Of a stretch of 64,000 nt of DNA, positions 25,762-34,123 are shown piece after piece. The notes under the pieces were generated by a model, which did no database searches, was not told the DNA's origin, and worked only from the letters and a program-made list of their open reading frames with translations. Position numbers and translations under genes: made by a program. This stretch comes from Sarcina sp. DSM 11001 (GTDB taxonomy: Bacteria; Bacillota; Clostridia; Lachnospirales; Lachnospiraceae), in NCBI RefSeq assembly GCF_900101015.1, contig NZ_FNFZ01000001.1, forward strand, positions 199,412 through 263,411, in the 5' to 3' direction. The first letter of the stretch is position 1. Every line of letters begins with the position of its first letter.

Positions 25762-27855
25762 TCAGATCTCGCTGAAGAGGAGGTCGGAGTAAACGGGGAT
25801 CGGCCAGGCATCCCTGGAGGTGATCGTCTCGAGTTCGTCCGCATAGCTGCGGCATTCGTCCATGTCGGGAACAAGGACTGTGCGGCTGTATCTCATGGCT
25901 TCTTCAGGATCCGCCGGGATATTGCGGAGGTCTTTTTCAAGCTGGTCACAGGCATCGCTGAGGCAGTTGGAGAGAAGGCAGTTGTTGCGGGCATTGTTCT
26001 CCTCGTATTTAGAGGGAAGACCCATAGCCTTGCGGCGCTCCAGTCCGGTGCAAAGGGTGGTCCCGTAGCTAGAGACGGCAGGCAGGATCTCCTTGCGGAG
26101 CATGTCGATCATGGTCCTGGCCTCGATGGAGATCGTAGCAGTGTAGTTCTGCACATGGATGTTGTAGCGGGCGTGCACCTCATCGCTGGTGTAGATCGCA
26201 TGGTCCGTGAAGAGGCGGATATTCTTTTCCGTGATATAGGCGGGCAGTGCGTCCACAGCGGAGACATTGTTGGACAGGCCGCGGCGCTTGGCCTCCTCGA
26301 TCCAGGCTTCGTCATAGCCGTTGCCGTCAAAGATGATCCGCTTGTGCGCCGTCAGTTCACGGCGGATAAGTGCGTGCAGGGCATTGTGGAAATCATCTGC
26401 TTTTTCAAGTTCGCCCGCGAATTGGTCGAGCTCCTCGGCCATCATGGTGTTGAGGACGATATTGGGGCCGGAAACAGAGAGCGAGGCGCCCACCATGCGG
26501 AATTCAAACTTGTTGCCGGTGAAGGCCATGGGGGAGGTGCGGTTGCGGTCCGTGTTGTCCATGGGGATAGGGGGCATGGTGTCCACACCGATCGCCAGAT
26601 TCCTCTTTCCCGCGTTTGTGTAGTCCGTATCATTGATGATGGAATCTACCACTGCGCTGAGTTCTTCACCGAGATAGACGGAGACGACGGCGGGCGGTGC
26701 CTCCTGGGCGCCCAGGCGGTGGTCATTTCCGGGAGTGGCGACCGTGGCGCGGAGCATGTCCTGATATTCGTCGACACCCTTGAGGAAGGCAGTCAGGAAG
26801 AGCAGGAACTGGGCGTTCTCTCTGGGTGTGGAACCGGGCTTAAAGAGATTTTCGCCGGTGTCCTTGGAGAGAGACCAGTTGTCATGCTTTCCGGATCCGT
26901 TGACGCCCGCAAAGGGCTTCTCGTGGAGAAGGCAGACCAGATTGTGGCGGTCTGCCACTTTTTTCATCATCTCCATGGTGATCTGGTTCTGGTCGCAGGC
27001 CCTGTTGGCATCTGTATAGATGGGAGCCATCTCGTGCTGTGATGGGGCAACTTCGTTGTGTTTGGTCTTGGAAAAGACTCCCAGCTGCCAGAGCTCGTTG
27101 TCCAGGTCCTGCATATAGGCCTGTACGCGGGGGCGGATAGCTCCGTAGTAATGGTCAGCGAGCTCCTGTCCCCGGGGAGGCTTGGCGCCGAACAGGGTCC
27201 GGCCCGTCATGATCAGGTCCTCCCGTTTCTTATACATATCCTTGTCGACCAGGAAGTATTCCTGTTCGGGCCCAACCTGGGCGATGACTCTCTTGGTCGT
27301 GGTGTCGCCGAAAAGCCGCAGGATCCTCACCGAGGCTTTGCTGACGGCGTCCATGGAGCGCAAAAGAGGGGTCTTCTTGTCCAGGGCGTGGCCGGAATAG
27401 GAGCAGAAGATCGTGGGAATGCAGAGAGAACCTTCTTTTATAAAAGCGAAGGAAGAGGGATCCCATGCCGTATAGCCGCGGGCTTCAAAGGTCGCGCGCA
27501 GTCCGCCGGAAGGAAAGGAGGAGGCATCGGGCTCTCCGCGCACCAGCTCCTTGCCGGAGAACTCCATGACGACTCTGCCGCCATCGTCCGTCTGAATAAA
27601 ACTGTCATGCTTCTCGGCAGTGAAGCCTGTCATAGGCTGGAACCAGTGTGTATAATGCGTGGCGCCTTTTTCCACCGCCCACTGCTTCATGGCTTCCGCA
27701 ATTTCATTGGCAGTGGAAATATCCAGTGGCGTGCCGTCGGAAACTGCCTTTTTCCATTCTTTATAGCAGGATGGAGAAAGGCGTTCCTTCATGGTCTGCT
27801 CATGAAAGACCATGCTTCCGAAAAGTTCGGGCAGACGCCGGGTTTCTTCGATCAT
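25762..27855 (-). CDS. glnN: Glutamine synthetase type III
   Basis: This cytoplasmic enzyme makes glutamine from glutamate, ammonia and ATP. At 697 residues it belongs to the large type III class. It shows THYTHWFQPMTGFTAEKHDSF, the glutamate-site region with GPEQEYFLVD, NEVAPSQHEMAPIY with the ATP-binding His, and NGSGKHDNWSLS. The C-terminal half has TNAGKRNLAIG and MDNTDRNRTSPMAFTGNKFEFR. The start ATG follows AAGGAGG on the minus strand. A promoter lies at 27983-28012, giving a leader of about 120 nt with a short hairpin (ATCGTTT/AAACGAT, around 27904-27919). Confidence 0.97.
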   Translation of the reverse strand: MIEETRRLPELFGSMVFHEQTMKERLSPSCYKEWKKAVSDGTPLDISTANEIAEAMKQWAVEKGATHYTHWFQPMTGFTAEKHDSFIQTDDGGRVVMEFSGKELVRGEPDASSFPSGGLRATFEARGYTAWDPSSFAFIKEGSLCIPTIFCSYSGHALDKKTPLLRSMDAVSKASVRILRLFGDTTTKRVIAQVGPEQEYFLVDKDMYKKREDLIMTGRTLFGAKPPRGQELADHYYGAIRPRVQAYMQDLDNELWQLGVFSKTKHNEVAPSQHEMAPIYTDANRACDQNQITMEMMKKVADRHNLVCLLHEKPFAGVNGSGKHDNWSLSKDTGENLFKPGSTPRENAQFLLFLTAFLKGVDEYQDMLRATVATPGNDHRLGAQEAPPAVVSVYLGEELSAVVDSIINDTDYTNAGKRNLAIGVDTMPPIPMDNTDRNRTSPMAFTGNKFEFRMVGASLSVSGPNIVLNTMMAEELDQFAGELEKADDFHNALHALIRRELTAHKRIIFDGNGYDEAWIEEAKRRGLSNNVSAVDALPAYITEKNIRLFTDHAIYTSDEVHARYNIHVQNYTATISIEARTMIDMLRKEILPAVSSYGTTLCTGLERRKAMGLPSKYEENNARNNCLLSNCLSDACDQLEKDLRNIPADPEEAMRYSRTVLVPDMDECRSYADELETITSRDAWPIPVYSDLLFSEI

Positions 27856-27982
27856 GTTTTTTCCTCCTTGTTACGAGCTTATATCGTAAAAATACATTCA
27901 TTTATCGTTTAAAACGATAGGCCGCCTCCGGATGATCCTGACCGACGGCGTACGATATATTTCATTCTTTTTAGACCGACTC

Positions 27983-28012
27983 AGTATAGCACACTATTGC
28001 GTTTTGTCTCAA
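27983..28012 (-). promoter_or_regulatory. Promoter of glnN
   Basis: On the minus strand TTGAGA (28007-28012) and TATACT (27983-27988) are 18 bp apart. Confidence 0.7.
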
Positions 28013-28370
28013 TCCTGATTTTTGCTTTAAAAACGGGCTTTTAAAACCGGGACCGGAAATCGGGAATGTAAAAAGGCTTAGGATCCGATCAGGAACGCTC
28101 ATTCAAAACCCTGTTGCCTGCTGGCCTATGGCGCTGATTGACCTCAGTCCCCTAAAACATTAAAAGAGATGTCTTTGTTTATTTTTTATGTTAGGAAGAA
28201 ATGGTTAATCTGTGCCTTTAAAGGCCGGTCTTTTGTTTTTTATGGAAAATCGTTTTTGAAAAAACAAAAGCAGCGGGAAAGACCAAAGGCTCAGGGATTT
28301 TTGAGAGGGATTTGAGAAAGGATCATGAGAAGGAATTATTGAGAAGGAAGTATTGAGAAGGGAAAGGGAA
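28013..28370. other. Intergenic region upstream of glnN and the SWIM-like gene
   Basis: No gene is evident. It has a GCCTTTAAAGGC palindrome followed by T-runs near 28216-28240 and GAGAAGGAATT-type imperfect repeats at about 28300-28365, just before the next start. Confidence 0.5.
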
Positions 28371-28697
28371 ATGGCAGTGAGCAGAAGGATGTCCACACGC
28401 CTACGGCGGGGCCGCTGCTATTTCCGCTCGGGAACGGTCGTCGTCCTCAAGATCCGTGGTGGCAGGGTGGAGGTCCGCGTCCAGGGCAACCGCAAGCTGC
28501 CCAACAAGGTGGACATTCGGATCAGCCCCCTTTCCGTGGAGAAATGTCAGACCATCATCGAGCGCTGCGGCCGCAAGATCAAGACGATTGACAAGCTGAT
28601 CAACGGGGAGTTCCCGGAGGAACTCAAGAACCTGTTCACAGGAGAAGGCGGACTGTTTCCTACGCCCGCGGAGGCTCCTCTCACAGGATTTTCTTAA
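28371..28697 (+). CDS. SWIM-zinc-finger-type protein, truncated before the zinc finger
   Basis: The 108 residues resemble the domain that precedes the SWIM finger in bacterial SWIM proteins: RRGRCYFRSGTVVVLKIRGG, RVQGNRKLPNKVDI and GEFPEELKNLFTGEGGLFPT follow the usual ARGrxYaxxGxV...VqGs...GexPeel...LFP pattern. In those proteins a CxC...CxH finger follows at once; here the frame ends at LTGFS and I find no CxC in any frame nearby. It is either a short variant or a decayed gene. ATG 28371 follows AAGGGAAAGGGAA; an in-frame start at 28353 is possible. Confidence 0.55.
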   Translation: MAVSRRMSTRLRRGRCYFRSGTVVVLKIRGGRVEVRVQGNRKLPNKVDIRISPLSVEKCQTIIERCGRKIKTIDKLINGEFPEELKNLFTGEGGLFPTPAEAPLTGFS

Positions 28698-28889
28698 TCC
28701 CGATCGTAACTTTTTCTCCGTACGAGTGCATCTCAATCCTGAGGACTGCCTCAAATCCCGCATGCCAGTCGTCGCGGAGGACTGTCCGGAGCTTCCTCAA
28801 CACTTCTCTGAGCCAGGCAATTTCTTTAAATCGCTCTGTTTAATAATACATGGGCGAACAGAAACAAGTACCTCAGATGATTTCTTTAA

Positions 28890-30467
28890 TTACTTGACAA
28901 ACCGCTCTATTTTGCAGGTGTGCGTCTTTTTGCTTTCATCATAGTTGATCCCGACGAACAACAGGCGGCCCTGGTAGTGAGAGAGGGAGTCAAAATACTG
29001 CCTGTCCCGGATTTGGCGGATCGCGCTGTCTGTAGAGCCGTTGCGCTTCAGCTCAATAATCATAGCGGGATCGGATTCCCGGAAAGGAATGAACACTACA
29101 TCTGCGAATCCTTTCCCCGCTGTCATTTCCCTGATTACCGTATAGCGGTTCAGGGCATAAATGAAAGCCAGGTAGATGGCGCTCTGCAGGGCGTCTTCAT
29201 TGTTGTAGCTGCGGTTGCTGGTGACATGGATATGGGAGATGTCCAGGGCTTTAGCGACGGCGTCCGCATTTCCCTGGAGAGTTTCGGCGAGCAGTTCCTT
29301 TGAGGACTGGATGATTTGTGAGGTGACGGCGTATTCTTCAGGAATCTTGTTCAGGGCGCGGAACCATTCTTCACGAACCTCTTTGTTGGGGATGCGGCAG
29401 GTGTTCTCGTCCTGGTTATACGCGAGATAGCCCAGATGGATCAGGTAACAGAATACGTCGTCCCTGCTGGTGAAATCCGTCATGGTATTCAGGTAGGAAT
29501 AGACATCCACATCTGCTTCTTCGCCTGCGAGCATCCGGATCACGGCGTCTTTCGTTCCGGCGAAGTTCTGTCTGATCCGGTCAGAGATGGCGGTGTAGGA
29601 GGAGGTCTGCCCCCAGTAGCTGCCAAAACGCCTGTCTTCTATGCATCGGACCACCGATTCCGGATTATAGATTTCATAGCCGTTCTGACGATATCCGTCA
29701 TACCAGCGGCGGCACTCTTCGTAATTGACCCCGCCTTTTTCGCACTCTGCCCGGACCTCCTGTGACGTGAATCCGACAAACTCCGCCAGTGGGCCTGCGT
29801 TCAGGATCGTATATTCGCGGAAGTTGTTGAGCTTTGACTGGATCTTGTCCCGGACGACCGGCAGGATTCCGGTCAGGTAAGCGAGGGAAATCGCCGGACG
29901 CAAGGTGTCGCTCTTAAACAATCCGTTGAGAAAGGAAAGGTATGCGTCGAACAGTTCCGGGCTGGCCTGTTCCCGCACCAGCACGTCATATTCATCGATG
30001 AGGATGATGAAGGTCTCGCCGGTGGAAGCATAAATCCGAAGGATGCACTGTGCCAGCGAATCGTCCTCTTCAAAAGCAATGTCAGGAAAAGAAGCCTTCA
30101 TTTCTTTTTTTATTTCTCTTGTCAGTCGAAGAAGCATGCGACTCTTGTTGAGAGTATTCTGGTATTCGCTGTTCATGTCGATCTTGATGACATTATATTG
30201 ATTCAGCTTGTCTCTGTATCCGCCAGCGGACGCGATTTTAAAGCGCGCAAACAGATCCGAAGAATCACAGCCCTTCGAATAATAGGCGCTGAGCATATTG
30301 CCGGCAAGGGTCTTTCCGAAACGGCGCGGACGGGAAATGCAGATATAATTGTTTCCTTTATCGATAAAACGGTTTGTCGCCTCAATCAGCATTGTTTTAT
30401 CGACATAGACATCTGCTATGGATGCGCGTCTGAAATTTTCATTTCCCGGATTTAAGTAGATTCCCAC
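28890..30467 (-). CDS. AAA-ATPase-like protein with C-terminal PD-(D/E)XK nuclease domain
   Basis: This is a member of the large gut-bacterial family of AAA-ATPase_like plus PDDEXK_9 proteins (DUF1703). The N-terminal ATPase has a modified Walker A (SRPRRFGKT, residues 45-53) and Walker B LILIDEYD near 155-161. The C-terminal third has a nuclease-like pattern, FADVVFIP then AMIIELKRNG (about 445-475). It has 525 residues, normal and intact. The GTG start at 30467 follows TAGGAG by 9 bases. Function is unproven; these genes occur in many copies and are thought to be mobile or to act on foreign DNA. It stands alone here. Confidence 0.88.
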   Translation of the reverse strand: MGIYLNPGNENFRRASIADVYVDKTMLIEATNRFIDKGNNYICISRPRRFGKTLAGNMLSAYYSKGCDSSDLFARFKIASAGGYRDKLNQYNVIKIDMNSEYQNTLNKSRMLLRLTREIKKEMKASFPDIAFEEDDSLAQCILRIYASTGETFIILIDEYDVLVREQASPELFDAYLSFLNGLFKSDTLRPAISLAYLTGILPVVRDKIQSKLNNFREYTILNAGPLAEFVGFTSQEVRAECEKGGVNYEECRRWYDGYRQNGYEIYNPESVVRCIEDRRFGSYWGQTSSYTAISDRIRQNFAGTKDAVIRMLAGEEADVDVYSYLNTMTDFTSRDDVFCYLIHLGYLAYNQDENTCRIPNKEVREEWFRALNKIPEEYAVTSQIIQSSKELLAETLQGNADAVAKALDISHIHVTSNRSYNNEDALQSAIYLAFIYALNRYTVIREMTAGKGFADVVFIPFRESDPAMIIELKRNGSTDSAIRQIRDRQYFDSLSHYQGRLLFVGINYDESKKTHTCKIERFVK

Positions 30468-30528
30468 AGTATACGACTCCTAACCTGCATATAGCAGAAC
30501 AAAGATTGTTTTCCGAAAATAATGGGAC

Positions 30529-30575
30529 AAAGTGGACAGAGGTCAGAACACTCTCTGTCCACTTTCATTTTTCTT
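30529..30575 (+). terminator. Orphan terminator-like hairpin
   Basis: AAAGTGGACAGAG (30529-30541) pairs perfectly with 30553-30565, followed by CATTTTTCTT. No plus-strand gene lies upstream: the gene before it begins at 30467 on the minus strand. It may end a short untranslated RNA or be a remnant. Confidence 0.6.
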
Positions 30576-30763
30576 CAGTGCAGGCACTGCTCCTGTGGCA
30601 GATGCTCTATATGTGGACAGCATTTAGAATAAAGAAAAGCGGAAAGGACTGCTTCGAGGCGACATCTGTACGGAAACAGGGATTCTGCTGAATATAGTAT
30701 AACAAAAAGCTTTGATCTCAACATCATTAAATCTGAATCAATGTTATTTTGACGAAGCAGTGT

Positions 30764-30933
30764 GTTACTTTTCAGACCGGCACGAAATTCGAGGCGTTTT
30801 TCGCGGGTTTTTCGCGGAAAACCCGCGTGGAACGGCGTTCGCCCCATTCGCGAAGCGAATTCAGCATGGGCGAACGCAAGTTACTGCATTGCGAAGCAAT
30901 GATTCCGCCCCTCGAGGGGGCGTGGACAGTAAC
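30764..30933. repeat. Dispersed hairpin-rich element, copy A
   Basis: This ~170-bp element starts GTTACT and ends AGTAAC. It shares a ~60-bp left part (CAGACCGG...GAGGCGTTTTTCGCGG) and a right end (CGAGGGGGCGTGGACAGTAAC) with copy B at 45263-45437. Stems are CGCGGGTTTT (30802-30811/30818-30827), GCGTTCGCCC (30835-30844/30868-30877) enclosing ATTCGC/GCGAAT, ATTGC/GCAAT (30888-30900) and CGCCCC/GGGGCG (30906-30922). The first 15 bases and the complement of the last 15 match at 11 positions, like imperfect terminal inverted repeats. It lies 50 bp before the gpmI promoter. Confidence 0.85.
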
Positions 30934-30983
30934 AGCAGTGTTACCGTCGGCGCGAAACCATTTCTTCGCCCTCATTCCGGCAG

Positions 30984-31012
30984 TTGAACAATGGAATGAT
31001 TCGTAGTAGAAT
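30984..31012 (+). promoter_or_regulatory. Promoter of gpmI
   Basis: TTGAAC at 30984-30989 and TAGAAT at 31007-31012 are 17 bp apart. Confidence 0.72.
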
Positions 31013-31052
31013 AGCGACTGAAAGAGAAAGAATCCCGGCAGCGGAACGTTGG

Positions 31053-31104
31053 TGGTCACACAAGAGCCGACGGGCGACTGGTCACACAAAGGCCAACTGG
31101 TGAC
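31053..31104. repeat. 26-bp tandem repeat in the gpmI leader
   Basis: TGGTCACACAAGAGCC... (31053-31078) and TGGTCACACAAAGGCC... (31079-31104) are tandem, and a partial third copy follows. Confidence 0.85.
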
Positions 31105-31150
31105 TGGCAACAGAGGATCCCTAAAGACACATAGAAAAGGAGAGATGTGT

Positions 31151-32695
31151 ATGAGTCACAGACCAGTAGTTTTAATGATCCTGGATGGATACGGACTGAA
31201 TGATAATCCGGAAGCAAATGCCGTAGCGATGGCGAATACACCTGTTATGGATAAGCTGATGGCAGAGTGTCCTTTCCAGAAAGGTTATGCCAGCGGGATG
31301 GCGGTAGGTCTTCCCGACGGACAGATGGGCAATTCTGAGGTCGGCCATATGAACATGGGCGCGGGCCGCATTGTCTATCAGGAACTGACAAGGATTACCA
31401 AAGAGATTCAGGACGGAGTGTTCTTTGAGAACCCGGAACTTCTTGCCGCTATTAACAACTGCAAGATCCGCGGGTCGGATCTGCATCTCTATGGACTTCT
31501 CTCTGACGGCGGTGTGCACAGCCACAACACACATCTGTATGCTCTCCTTGAAATGGCGAAACGCAATGGTCTCGACAGGGTCTATGTCGACTGTTTCCTC
31601 GACGGCCGTGATACACCTCCCAGAAGCGGAATTGATTTCCTCGCCCAGCTCGAGGACAAGATGAAGGAGATCGGGGTCGGAAAGATCGCCATGATCAGCG
31701 GCCGTTACTATGCTATGGACCGGGACAACAACTATGACCGTGTCAAGATCGCCTATGATGCTCTGACAAAGGGTGAGGGCCTCACGGCCTCCAGCTCTGC
31801 CGAGGCGATCCAGGGCTCCTATGACCGCGATGAATCCGACGAGTTTGTCAAGCCCACTGTGATCACGGAAGACGGCAAGCCTGTCTCCCTGATCAAGGAC
31901 GGCGACTCGGTGATCTTCTTCAACTTCCGCCCCGACCGCGCCAGAGAGATCACACACTGCTTCTGCGACAACGACTTCACGATGTTTGACAGGGGACCCA
32001 GAAAGAAAGTCTTTTACGTCTGCTTCAAGGACTATGACCCCGAGATTCCCAACAAGGAGATCGCCTTCAAGAAGGTCGATGTCACCAATACCTTCGGTGA
32101 GTGGCTCGCTGCCCAGGGCATGAAGCAGGCCAGGATCGCCGAGACAGAGAAGTACGCCCATGTCACTTTCTTCTTTAACGGCGGCGTCGAGGAACCCAAT
32201 GAGAACGAGGACAGGATCCTGGTCCGTTCTCCCAAGGATGTCCCCACCTATGACCTCAAGCCCGAGATGAGTGCCTACGGCGTGCTCGAAAAGCTGATCG
32301 GAGCCATTGAGTCCGACAAGTATGATGCCATCGTGATCAACTTCGCCAACCCTGACATGGTAGGCCACACTGGCGTTCTTCCCGCTGCTATCAAGGCGGT
32401 CGAAGTCGTCGATGAATGTGTCGGCAAGGCGATCGAGGCTGTCAAGAAGGCCGGCGGTGTCGTCTTTATCTGCGCGGATCACGGCAACTGCGAGCAGATG
32501 ATCAATTACGAGACCGGCGCGCCCCATACCGCCCACACGACCAACCCGGTTCCCTTTATCCTGGTGAACTACGATGAAGATTACACGCTGGCTGAAGGCG
32601 GCGTTCTCGCCGATATCGTTCCCACCCTGATCCAGGTCATGGGTAAAGAGCAGCCTGTTGAAATGACAGGAAAATCCCTGCTCCTGAAAAAATAA
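31151..32695 (+). CDS. gpmI: 2,3-bisphosphoglycerate-independent phosphoglycerate mutase
   Basis: This glycolytic enzyme converts 3-phosphoglycerate to 2-phosphoglycerate with a phosphoserine intermediate and two manganese ions. It shows LMILDGYGLND (first metal Asp), GNSEVGHMNMGAGR with the catalytic Ser, SDGGVHSHNTH, and the C-terminal metal site CADHGNCEQM and GAPHTAHTTN. ATG 31151 follows AAAAGGAGA by 7 bases and gives 514 residues, the standard length. A longer in-frame reading from 31049 is just the repeat-rich leader. Confidence 0.97.
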   Translation: MSHRPVVLMILDGYGLNDNPEANAVAMANTPVMDKLMAECPFQKGYASGMAVGLPDGQMGNSEVGHMNMGAGRIVYQELTRITKEIQDGVFFENPELLAAINNCKIRGSDLHLYGLLSDGGVHSHNTHLYALLEMAKRNGLDRVYVDCFLDGRDTPPRSGIDFLAQLEDKMKEIGVGKIAMISGRYYAMDRDNNYDRVKIAYDALTKGEGLTASSSAEAIQGSYDRDESDEFVKPTVITEDGKPVSLIKDGDSVIFFNFRPDRAREITHCFCDNDFTMFDRGPRKKVFYVCFKDYDPEIPNKEIAFKKVDVTNTFGEWLAAQGMKQARIAETEKYAHVTFFFNGGVEEPNENEDRILVRSPKDVPTYDLKPEMSAYGVLEKLIGAIESDKYDAIVINFANPDMVGHTGVLPAAIKAVEVVDECVGKAIEAVKKAGGVVFICADHGNCEQMINYETGAPHTAHTTNPVPFILVNYDEDYTLAEGGVLADIVPTLIQVMGKEQPVEMTGKSLLLKK

Positions 32696-32758
32696 CAGAA
32701 TCGGAAAAACAATAGAAAAAAGACAATTCTATAGATGATTTTATAGATAACAGAACAG

Positions 32759-32806
32759 AGAATGCGGATCCCTTCAGGATAGGACGGATCCGCATTCTTT
32801 TTCTTC
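32759..32806 (+). terminator. Terminator of gpmI
   Basis: AGAATGCGGATCC (32759-32771) pairs perfectly with 32786-32798, followed by TTTTTCTT. Confidence 0.92.
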
Positions 32807-33042
32807 CCCAGATATTGACTTATTTTGTACGAATCAGCATACATATTGAAAAAACAGGGCGGATTTTCGCGATTTTTTTGTGAAAATGTTGAATACAGTG
32901 TATCCAAACAGAATAAAATGCATTATTATAAGTGTATATGTGCAGTAGTAGACTATCTTGAAATCATCAAGATATAGTATCCAGGTGACGGCACAGTCCG
33001 GTTGGACAGGTGTGCCGGTCCTGGGCGGACAGCTTGAAGACC
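32807..33042. other. Intergenic region before the ABC locus
   Basis: No gene is seen. TTGACT (32815) and TTGAAT (32889) are possible -35 elements but I cannot assign a clear -10. An inverted repeat lies at 32955-32973. Confidence 0.45.
32955..32973. promoter_or_regulatory. Inverted repeat upstream of the ABC locus (candidate operator)
   Basis: ATCTTGA and TCAAGAT flank a 5-bp centre about 70-90 bp before the first permease gene, with ATAGTAT just after it. Confidence 0.5.
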
Positions 33043-34056
33043 ATGGATTTGAAGAGGAAAATACCGGAGAAGTTCAAAGATGCGGGTGCATCTTTACATT
33101 CTGCCGGACAAAAACTCAACAGAGCGCTCAGGAAAAACGCGAACGGGCAGGATACCGGCAGCGGGCAGGCGGCAGCGAAGGAAAGCAGAATGTCGGTCAG
33201 GCAGCGCAGGGAGATCAGAGTGAGCTGGACCTTCCTCGCCCCCAGCATCATAGGGGTCGCCATGTTTTTTGTCCTTCCCTTTTTTGTGGTCATTTACTAT
33301 TCCATGATCGACAATCCCGTCCGGCACAGGCCTGTCGGGCTTGCCAATTACGTGAGGGTCTTTAACAACAGCGCTTTCAGGCTGGCGGCCTTAAATACGC
33401 TGAAGTTTTCCCTGGTCGCGGTTCCCCTGGCGGTTTCCCTGTCCCTGCTGCTTGCCGTAGTCATGGAGCAGAAGCTCCCGTGGAAGAGCAGGTTCAGGTC
33501 ATTTTTCCTAAGCCCCATGATGGTCCCCACTGCATCGGTCATCATGATCTGGCAGATCCTCTTTCATTACAATGGACTGGCCAATGTCCTGCTGGCGAAA
33601 TTCGGGGTCGGAAAGATCGACTGGCTCAAGTCCTCCTATGCGCAGGTGCCGATCATCCTTTTGTTTTTGTGGAAAAATCTGGGCTACAATATGATCCTGT
33701 TTATGTCGGGGCTGGCCAATATTCCCCGGGATCAGATCGAGGTGGCGAGGCTGGAGAGCGCGACGGAGTTTCAGATCTTCTGGCTCATCAAGATCAGATA
33801 TCTGTCTTCTACGATCCTTTTTGTGACGATCATGTCCCTGATCAATTCTTTCAAGGTCTTCAGGGAGACGTATCTGATGTCAGGGGATTATCCTTATGAT
33901 GCCCTTTATATGCTCCAGCATTTCATGAATAATACATTCCGTTCTCTGGATTATCAGAAGCTCAGTTCGGCCGCTGTCATGATGGCTCTGTTCATGATCG
34001 TTGTGATCGGGGCTCTGTTTCTGGCGGAGGACAGGTTCGGACGGGATCTGGAGTAA
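33043..34056 (+). CDS. Carbohydrate-type ABC transporter permease (MalF-like)
   Basis: This membrane subunit belongs to the binding-protein-dependent sugar importer class. After about 65 hydrophilic residues come six membrane segments starting VSWTFLAPSIIGVAMFFVLPF. The EAA loop that docks the ATPase is IPRDQIEVARLESATEFQIFWLIKI, near residues 225-250. The final periplasm-side motif ALYMLQHFMNNTFR is also family-like. The start is uncertain: ATG 33043 gives 337 residues; a GTG at 33010 would add 11. No strong ribosome binding site precedes either. It is the first gene of a five-gene locus. Confidence 0.88.
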   Translation: MDLKRKIPEKFKDAGASLHSAGQKLNRALRKNANGQDTGSGQAAAKESRMSVRQRREIRVSWTFLAPSIIGVAMFFVLPFFVVIYYSMIDNPVRHRPVGLANYVRVFNNSAFRLAALNTLKFSLVAVPLAVSLSLLLAVVMEQKLPWKSRFRSFFLSPMMVPTASVIMIWQILFHYNGLANVLLAKFGVGKIDWLKSSYAQVPIILLFLWKNLGYNMILFMSGLANIPRDQIEVARLESATEFQIFWLIKIRYLSSTILFVTIMSLINSFKVFRETYLMSGDYPYDALYMLQHFMNNTFRSLDYQKLSSAAVMMALFMIVVIGALFLAEDRFGRDLE

Positions 34057-34123
34057 AAAAGCATAATCCGGGGGATTGACAACAGTTCGGGCGCATGTGT
34101 GTGCGCTCAGAGGGAGTTGCAGT

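Noticed and set aside
27856-27977. Riboswitch or ANTAR-type antiterminator in the glnN leader
   Set aside because: Only one small hairpin is clear; I could not find the paired hairpins or a terminator needed for such control.
30764-31006. Peptides shared by the dispersed elements (both copies encode QTG.K.EAFFA..RKTRV.RR)
   Set aside because: The frame is shared, but most differences between the copies change the amino acid, the downstream parts diverge completely, and hairpin pairing is kept instead. I treat them as structured repeats.
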